Shown: positions 48,150-53,769 of the stretch, piece by piece
Numbering within the stretch: position 1 is the first letter of the stretch
How the letters are laid out: the number at the start of each line of letters is the position of its first letter
NCBI GenBank assembly: GCA_946804195.1
Contig: CAMPEU010000014.1
Location: 1 to 53,769, forward strand
DNA from: an uncultured Candidatus Saccharibacteria bacterium
GTDB taxonomy: Bacteria; Patescibacteriota; Saccharimonadia; Saccharimonadales; Saccharimonadaceae
DNA length: 53,769 nucleotides
Direction: 5' to 3'
Made by a program: the position numbers and the translations under genes
The notes under the pieces: model-generated
Told to the model about the DNA's origin: nothing
Database searches by the model: none
Seen by the model: the letters and a program-made list of their open reading frames with translations, nothing else

Positions 48150-48194
48150 ATACCTGCAGTTTTCGGTGTTTATCGGATAGACATGAAAATTAAA

Positions 48195-48232
48195 ATGGCC
48201 GTGCCCTCTCTTGGTGGAGGGGACACGGCCAT
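48195..48232. terminator. bidirectional terminator
   Basis: atggccgtgccctc ... gaggggacacggccat. Confidence 0.75.
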
Positions 48233-48251
48233 GTTTGGCTGGAAGGGTGGA

Positions 48252-48878
48252 CTAACGAATGCTGCGTGCGACCCGTCGAAGTGGCAGATGCGCCATAATC
48301 CAAGACGCAACTGCAGCAGCTAGTGTCAGGAGTACGATCATTCGCAGGACTGATAGTTCTTCCCCGTCGGCTGGATCTAGGAAACTATAGATATAGTCAC
48401 CAGTTACGTTGCCGTATATAGCTAGTACATAGACCGCGTATACTAACGGGTAGATCAACCAGGTGGTTGTGGTTGCATATGGAATGCGCCATGCGGGCCT
48501 GTGCCACCAGAACCAGCTAACGACCATAAAGATCGGGATGACCTGGTGCATGACGTGATGGTCGAACATTACCGCGGGGTCTGCGTTGTTTAGCAACACG
48601 GCATATACTACACCCGTCACTATCATGTACAGCGTCGCGGCACCGCGTAATAAATCGATGCTTCGAGACTCAACTCCCTTCCAAATTGTGATGGTACTTG
48701 CCAGAAGCGCGACGACTGCGGTGAGAGTGCTCTGGTACGTGAAATGTGACCAGAGATTCACGAGATCGAGCTCGTCGCGTTGCCAGCGCACGATGACTTC
48801 TTGCGCTAGTGCATACAGACCGAGTAGCCCGAAGAATCCTTCGAAAATCGCTACCCAGCCCATCCTCGTTTTTGGCAT
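48252..48878 (-). CDS. Pr6Pr-like 6-TM membrane protein
   Basis: FTYQSTLTAVVALLA; FDHHVMHQVIPIFMVVSWFWW; SD aggag upstream of ATG. Confidence 0.7.
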   Translation of the reverse strand: MPKTRMGWVAIFEGFFGLLGLYALAQEVIVRWQRDELDLVNLWSHFTYQSTLTAVVALLASTITIWKGVESRSIDLLRGAATLYMIVTGVVYAVLLNNADPAVMFDHHVMHQVIPIFMVVSWFWWHRPAWRIPYATTTTWLIYPLVYAVYVLAIYGNVTGDYIYSFLDPADGEELSVLRMIVLLTLAAAVASWIMAHLPLRRVARSIR

Positions 48879-49002
48879 CGTAAACTCCTGAGGTCGGGAA
48901 AATCTTACATACATATAATACCATTTTTACATAAATATATCAATATTTAACAGATTGAGTAATGCATTTGCCAGCGGAATTGTGAAAAATTGGTATACTG
49001 AT

Positions 49003-49362
49003 ATGATGAAGAAAAGAGCAAAAAAGACCGGCGTTACTATTGTTGGTGTTTTTGTCCTGCTCGCCGGTATTATTATGATTCCGTATCCGGGTCCAGGTTG
49101 GGTAACGGTATTTCTCGGTTTAGGAATTTTGTCTACGGAATATGCTTGGGCGAAGCGATGGCTGGATTATGCAAAGAGTAGATATGATGCGTGGGAGGCT
49201 TGGGTGAAGCGACAAAACGGTGTTGTAAAAGCAATTTTTTGGCTACTGACGGCGGCAATTGTTGTTGTGACTATATGGCTGCTCAACGGTTATGGGATTA
49301 TGAACGATGTTTTGGGACTTGGCTGGGACTGGGTGCGCTCTCCGCTACCATTCTTTAATTAG
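49003..49362 (+). CDS. PGPGW-motif transmembrane protein
   Basis: MIPYPGPGWVTVFLGLGILSTEYAWAKRWLDYAK; ATG 3 nt after TATACT. Confidence 0.85.
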   Translation: MMKKRAKKTGVTIVGVFVLLAGIIMIPYPGPGWVTVFLGLGILSTEYAWAKRWLDYAKSRYDAWEAWVKRQNGVVKAIFWLLTAAIVVVTIWLLNGYGIMNDVLGLGWDWVRSPLPFFN

Positions 49363-49373
49363 ATAAAGGAAAA

Positions 49374-49393
49374 GCCCAGGTCGAAACCTGGGC
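49374..49393. terminator. hairpin terminator between convergent genes
   Basis: gcccaggt cgaa acctgggc. Confidence 0.75.
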
Positions 49394-49422
49394 AATCCTG
49401 TTGAGCGGTAGCTCCTCTCTGA

Positions 49423-50895
49423 CTATAGTTCTTTGAAGTTGAACTCTCGCGTGTTGATTCGACGCATTTGCAACCAGTATTCTGACGCGAGGCGAGGGTA
49501 TAATACCCTGTTAACTCCGTGCTCGTCTGTATACCAGCTGTTGCATCCACCGACATCCCACACGGTGCCTTGCAACTTTTTTTGCACCCATTCGTTCCAG
49601 CTGTCTTGTGCTGTGCGTTTGGGTACGACCGTTTTGCAGTTACGCTTGATGGTTTCGTCGATCAGTTGCGTGACGTATCCGATTTGCGACTCGATCATGA
49701 ATACGACCGAATTGTGTCCCAGGCCGGTGTTCGGACCGAGTAGAAAGAACAGGTTTGGCATGTCTGCGACAGTTACGCCACGATGTGCTTGCACTCCCTC
49801 ATTCTTCCAGCGCTTGGTCAGTTCGACGTCATTGATACCCTGGATCCTCGGAAAGACGTTCGGGTCCGCAACGTGGAATCCGGTTGCCCAGATCACGATG
49901 TCGACGTCACGCTCCGTTCCGTCAGCTGACACGATACCTTTTGGTGTGAACCGTTCGATATCGTCGTCAATCAACTGAGTCTTGGGATTAGCAATTGCCG
50001 GATACCAACCATTGCTCTTGAGTAGGCGCTTACACGCCAGTGTCCAGTTCGGCGTCAATTGCCTTTGCAGGTTTTCGTCGTCGATAGAGCGGTTGATGTT
50101 CCAGCGTGCCAATTTTTCCAAGGTCTTCAGGGCATAGGGCTGACGCGTCATACCCAAGCCGAGAAGTTCCTGTATCCAAAAGACATCGTAACGCAGTGAC
50201 CGTCGGGCTCCTGGAACCTTTTCCAGGACAAATCTGGTGAGTCGTCCGTAATTCCAGTTGAAATTGGGAATAACCCATGGCGCCGTTCGCTGGTACAGGT
50301 GTAGCTCGGCGACATCATCAATGATCTCGGGTACGAGTTGAATCGCACTTGCACCGGTTCCGACGACAGCTACACGCTTGTTTGTCAGATCGACGTTGTC
50401 CCAGCGAGCAGTGTGAAACGCCGCTCCTTCGAATTTATCGAAGTCCTCGAACTGTGGAATCTGAGGGATGTTGAGTGCGCCGATACCCGATACAATGAAT
50501 TGCGTATCGTAGTAGTTTCCGCTAGTCGTGAAGACGCGCCAGTTCTTTTTGACGTTATCCCACTCTGCGGATTCGACGCTCTCACCAAACCGTATGTGCG
50601 GTTGGAGGTTGTGTCGATCGACGACCTCGATCAGATATGCACCGATTTCATCCCAGCTCGAGTAGAGCCGTTTCCATGGATGCGGCTCGTCCGAGAACGA
50701 GTAGAACTCGGTCGGAATGTCGCATGCACATCCGGGATACCGATTTAGAAACCACGTACCGCCTGGAGTAGTCGACTCTTCGAGCACCAGAAAATCCGTC
50801 ATTCCTCGTTTTTTCAAGGTTTTGGCCATACCGATGCCCGAGAATCCGGCACCGATGATGAGCGTTTGCGTACTCACGGGCCTGACTGTAGTCAT
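49423..50895 (-). CDS. flavin-containing (Baeyer-Villiger-type) monooxygenase
   Basis: GAGFSGIGMAKTLKKRG (FAD), GTGASAIQ (NADPH), BVMO-like FEGAAFHTARWD; SD aggag. Confidence 0.9.
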   Translation of the reverse strand: MTTVRPVSTQTLIIGAGFSGIGMAKTLKKRGMTDFLVLEESTTPGGTWFLNRYPGCACDIPTEFYSFSDEPHPWKRLYSSWDEIGAYLIEVVDRHNLQPHIRFGESVESAEWDNVKKNWRVFTTSGNYYDTQFIVSGIGALNIPQIPQFEDFDKFEGAAFHTARWDNVDLTNKRVAVVGTGASAIQLVPEIIDDVAELHLYQRTAPWVIPNFNWNYGRLTRFVLEKVPGARRSLRYDVFWIQELLGLGMTRQPYALKTLEKLARWNINRSIDDENLQRQLTPNWTLACKRLLKSNGWYPAIANPKTQLIDDDIERFTPKGIVSADGTERDVDIVIWATGFHVADPNVFPRIQGINDVELTKRWKNEGVQAHRGVTVADMPNLFFLLGPNTGLGHNSVVFMIESQIGYVTQLIDETIKRNCKTVVPKRTAQDSWNEWVQKKLQGTVWDVGGCNSWYTDEHGVNRVLYPRLASEYWLQMRRINTREFNFKEL

Positions 50896-51016
50896 AATAG
50901 GAACTCCTCTTTTGGGGTGTATATCCCATCTCACAGGATGGTGATATTATGCATCCGATTACTACACAAGTCAATAATATTAGATAGTCAACTCATAAAT
51001 TGTTGCTACAAAAACA

Positions 51017-51041
51017 AACACCTCCGAAATGGAGGTGTTTG
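51017..51041. terminator. hairpin terminator
   Basis: aaacacctcc gaaat ggaggtgttt. Confidence 0.8.
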
Positions 51042-51058
51042 CTGGTGAAGGTCGCGTA

Positions 51059-51322
51059 TTATCGACGATCTTCTTTTGGTCGAGCAAGGCTGACGTTGAT
51101 TTCTCGTCCGTCAAGATCCCTACCGTTCAGCTGATCAATAGCTTTTTGGTTGTCGTCATCGTTTTCGAATTCAACAAATCCAAAGCCCTTTGATCGGCCT
51201 GTTTCTCGGTCAGTGATGACACGCGCACTAGAGACGGGACCAACTTGCTCGAAGTGAGCTTTTAGGCCGTCGTCAGTTGTAGCGAATGCTAGGCTGCCGA
51301 TGAATAGATTCTGTGTTGCCAT
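51059..51322 (-). CDS. RRM-domain RNA-binding protein
   Basis: NLFIGSLAFATTDDGLKAHFEQVG (RNP2) and SKGFGFVEFEND (RNP1). Confidence 0.94.
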   Translation of the reverse strand: MATQNLFIGSLAFATTDDGLKAHFEQVGPVSSARVITDRETGRSKGFGFVEFENDDDNQKAIDQLNGRDLDGREINVSLARPKEDRR

Positions 51323-51450
51323 TTTGAATATATACTTCTCTTTGGTTACTTATTAGTGTCAGATCGACCATTGCAGACTTACTAATGTACTCAAAGAGGA
51401 ACATGTATTCTGTATGCTTCTGAACGAATCTATTTAACCACACTGAAAAA

Positions 51451-51708
51451 TTATTGCAAGGATAAGCGTAATAAAGCGATGACAGCTAAAGCGACAAATA
51501 TGAAGTTTAACAGGGCTGGTTGGAAGCTTCGCTTGCGATATGAAACAATTGCAACAAATGCGGCCCCGACGAGTATCATGACGTGATATTCCCATGATTC
51601 ACTATGTATGAAACCAGAGGCAAGCAAGAAATAGCTACCCAGAACCAGGACAACGCCAATCCAGCCCGCAATTTCAATAATTGTATTTATATGTCTTTTA
51701 TCTATCAT
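51451..51708 (-). CDS. small membrane protein (CBU_0592-like)
   Basis: 3 TM helices; IAGWIGVVLVLGSYFLLASG. Confidence 0.65.
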   Translation of the reverse strand: MIDKRHINTIIEIAGWIGVVLVLGSYFLLASGFIHSESWEYHVMILVGAAFVAIVSYRKRSFQPALLNFIFVALAVIALLRLSLQ

Positions 51709-52040
51709 TTAGATTCTCCAGTTGTTTTTGAGTGTTGAGTAGCTGCTTCGACCGCTGACTCGAAATCGACGCAATCTTTTACCAGGTCCCACTGAGAGTG
51801 TTCAAAGGAGCCATTGTTGCTATTATCGGATCGCCAATTGAGACGATAGTAGGGTAGCGTTGCCAGGGGGTCGTTGCTGCTCGTATAGTTAATTTCCCAG
51901 ATAACATATTGTTTATCGCTATACCAGCAGTTCCACGAGCGCATGCCCGTCATATCTGTCTCTATTCCGTGGTGCTCGGTGAATTCAAGCATCTCTGGTT
52001 CAGAGCTGTTGTCGTATCCGGACTGTCCGAGTATTTCCAT
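51705..52040 (-). CDS. hypothetical protein
   Basis: 111 aa ORF, 4-nt overlap with downstream small membrane protein gene. Confidence 0.5.
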   Translation of the reverse strand: MEILGQSGYDNSSEPEMLEFTEHHGIETDMTGMRSWNCWYSDKQYVIWEINYTSSNDPLATLPYYRLNWRSDNSNNGSFEHSQWDLVKDCVDFESAVEAATQHSKTTGESK

Positions 52041-52059
52041 ACGAACTCCTTATTATATT

Positions 52060-52135
52060 TGGTGGAGATACAGGGACTCAAACCCTGGACCTCTGCCATG
52101 CCATGGCAGCGCTCTATCAGCTGAGCTATATCCCC
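52060..52135 (-). tRNA. tRNA-Ala(GGC) with non-canonical D/T loops, CCA encoded
   Basis: Minus strand GGGGATATAGCTCAGCTGATAGAGCGCTGCCATGGCATGGCAGAGGTCCAGGGTTTGAGTCCCTGTATCTCCACCA; G3:U70 and A32-U38 present. Confidence 0.93.
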
Positions 52136-52203
52136 ATGCGGGCTAAGTATAACAAAGTCTCATTCTAGTCACTAGGGACCACTGATACAGATTTCAATCC
52201 AAA

Positions 52204-52740
52204 TTAGTTTTCAAATGAACCTGTCACCCAGTCGAACTCGGATTGCCAATTACGTGTACCGCAAGCAAATCCTGGACTTTTGGGATGAGGGTTGCCACTA
52301 GTTTCCATATCTTTAACCCCAAGAACAAAGTAGCCGCCTTTTGTAGAGTCACAGCCAGCGCTACCTGCACCATAGCGATAGTAGTTGTAAACCTTGCCAT
52401 CGTGAGTTACTCCAACGGGCACGTTAACGGGGTCAACGGGTATGGCGCCACCTACGATGCCCTGTGTTCTTAATACGCTCAAGAATTGATCCGGGTTAAT
52501 TCCACTCGTTTCGTAGCCACTTACGGTGTTGCTATTCGCACTTGGAAAGCGTCCGAATTGGACATTGTACAGCATTAGCGCTTTTACTATTGATTCCATG
52601 TCCTGCTGTCGACGAGTATCTCTTGCGTTGGTAGTGATGCCTGTGTACGCAACAGTGACGATTGCTGCAAGGATGCCGATTACAACGACGACTATCAAGA
52701 GTTCAACAATGGTAAAACCTTTATAGCGCACTCTGTTCAT
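52204..52740 (-). CDS. type IV prepilin-like protein
   Basis: MNRVRYKGFTIVELLIVVVVIGILAAIVTVAYTGI; ATG 6 nt after TATACT on minus strand. Confidence 0.9.
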   Translation of the reverse strand: MNRVRYKGFTIVELLIVVVVIGILAAIVTVAYTGITTNARDTRRQQDMESIVKALMLYNVQFGRFPSANSNTVSGYETSGINPDQFLSVLRTQGIVGGAIPVDPVNVPVGVTHDGKVYNYYRYGAGSAGCDSTKGGYFVLGVKDMETSGNPHPKSPGFACGTRNWQSEFDWVTGSFEN

Positions 52741-52836
52741 ATGCAAAGTATAACATTATAAACATAAGCGATTAAAGTTCAAGCGCATCCCGTTGCTATT
52801 CGAAAAATGAGACACGGCTTAGATCACTCCCAACAA

Positions 52837-52869
52837 AAACACCTGCCGCCAAGGCAACGACAGGTGTTT
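52837..52869. terminator. hairpin terminator
   Basis: aaacacctg ... caggtgttt. Confidence 0.65.
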
Positions 52870-52917
52870 AAAATTTTATTTCTGACTGTTTGTTGAATCT
52901 ATGAAATAACCCGTCGG

Positions 52918-53460
52918 TTATTCGCGTGCACGAACGGCTTGCGCCAATCCGACTGATCCAACGACAAGAGCGTAAAGGCCGAGTACCCAGACGAAATCTA
53001 ATCCGTCTGCCACTGGATAACGCCACAACATGACGCCGGCAACTACACCGACAACACCTGCGACGACCCATAGCCAACGATGATCGCTGTCACGGGTAAA
53101 GAACCCGGCAACGTACAAATCGGCTACGCCCTTTGCCAGAACAACCGCGCCTACGAGGACGAGGAATGCACTGAGCTCTATTGCTGGTTCGCGAACTAGG
53201 TAGACACCTGCGCCTACCATGACCATACCGACAACGAGCGAGAACCACCAGGAACCGCTTTTGCCGAGGTCACGGAAGCCGTGTACCAATTCGACGACGC
53301 CGACTACGGATACGTAGACGGCAAATAGTAATACGAGGCTGGCCAATTCCAACCCTGGGAAGAACAATGCAAAGACTCCAAACAATACTGCTGCGAGCCC
53401 CTGCAAAACGAATAGCCCCCAAAGGTGACTATCCACATACTCTGTTACGTTAGTATTCAT
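52918..53460 (-). CDS. HdeD family (DUF308) membrane protein
   Basis: QGLAAVLFGVFALFFPGLELASLVLLFAVYVSVVGVVELVHGFRD; six TM helices; SD ggaggga. Confidence 0.88.
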   Translation of the reverse strand: MNTNVTEYVDSHLWGLFVLQGLAAVLFGVFALFFPGLELASLVLLFAVYVSVVGVVELVHGFRDLGKSGSWWFSLVVGMVMVGAGVYLVREPAIELSAFLVLVGAVVLAKGVADLYVAGFFTRDSDHRWLWVVAGVVGVVAGVMLWRYPVADGLDFVWVLGLYALVVGSVGLAQAVRARE

Positions 53461-53732
53461 ACTCCCTCCAATTTGCCTTGTGGCGCTCATTGTACACCAA
53501 TAAGCATAAGAAGTAAAGAAACAACACGAAACTACCCTCTGAAAAGAAGGTAGTTATGGCTGTTGCGCGCCCACCCGGGGCGGGTGGATTTACGTGGTGG
53601 AATGTTTGTTTCCGCGCAAACGGGTCGCCCCAATTGCGCACCAGCACTAAGCATATTATGCATAAACACTTTGAAAAGCACAAGCCTTTTAGTGGTGTTG
53701 TGTTGATTATATGAGTAGATTAAACTTTAAAC

Positions 53733-53769
53733 ATGACATATGAAAATTTTCAGCCGGATGATATCTATG
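53733..53769 (+). CDS. possible start of a CDS truncated by window end
   Basis: ATG ACA TAT GAA AAT TTT CAG CCG GAT GAT ATC TAT, open to window end. Confidence 0.3.
   Translation, partial: MTYENFQPDDIY

Noticed and set aside
51909-52146. Plus-strand ORFs 51909..52124 and 51943..52146
   Set aside because: Antisense to a minus-strand CDS and tRNA-Ala; spurious.
1-53769. CRISPR array or recognised defence island
   Set aside because: No regularly spaced repeats and no Cas, RM or toxin-antitoxin signatures were seen.
1-53769. UGA recoding as in Gracilibacteria/Absconditabacteria
   Set aside because: All major ORFs are full length with UGA as stop; standard code 11 fits.

Overview
The window looks chromosomal and densely coding. 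Standard genetic code 11 fits all long ORFs. Gene content (several scattered type IV prepilins, TypA, UvrC, LigA, SecG, Ddl, LemA/HtpX, a PrkA-YeaH-SpoVR triad, sparse biosynthesis) is most consistent with a Candidatus Saccharibacteria (TM7)/Patescibacteria-type genome; this taxonomic call is inference. The centre holds a carbohydrate-active block (GH125, GH37 trehalase, GT4, GH15, two tandem GH13, plus a GH43 further on). There is also a CsoR/CopB-type copper cluster and a Crp/Fnr regulator with palindromic operators. A few genes look acquired from Actinobacteria (PE-PPE domain protein, flavin monooxygenase, Pr6Pr-like membrane protein). Six tRNA genes were read by eye: Leu-GAG, Leu-TAA, Cys-GCA, Gly-GCC, Phe-GAA and Ala-GGC. 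The most unusual signals are: (i) degenerate tRNA-like copies sitting directly 3' of three tRNAs, including a locus with four tRNA-Phe-derived units and a 21-nt perfect antisense of the tRNA-Phe anticodon arm; (ii) tRNA-Gly and tRNA-Ala in which the near-universal G19-C56 tertiary pair is replaced by U19-A56 and A19-U56; (iii) many genes with a TATAAT-like -10 box only 6-10 nt upstream of the start codon (leaderless architecture), while the putatively acquired genes carry Shine-Dalgarno leaders. No database searches were run; product names come from recognised motifs.
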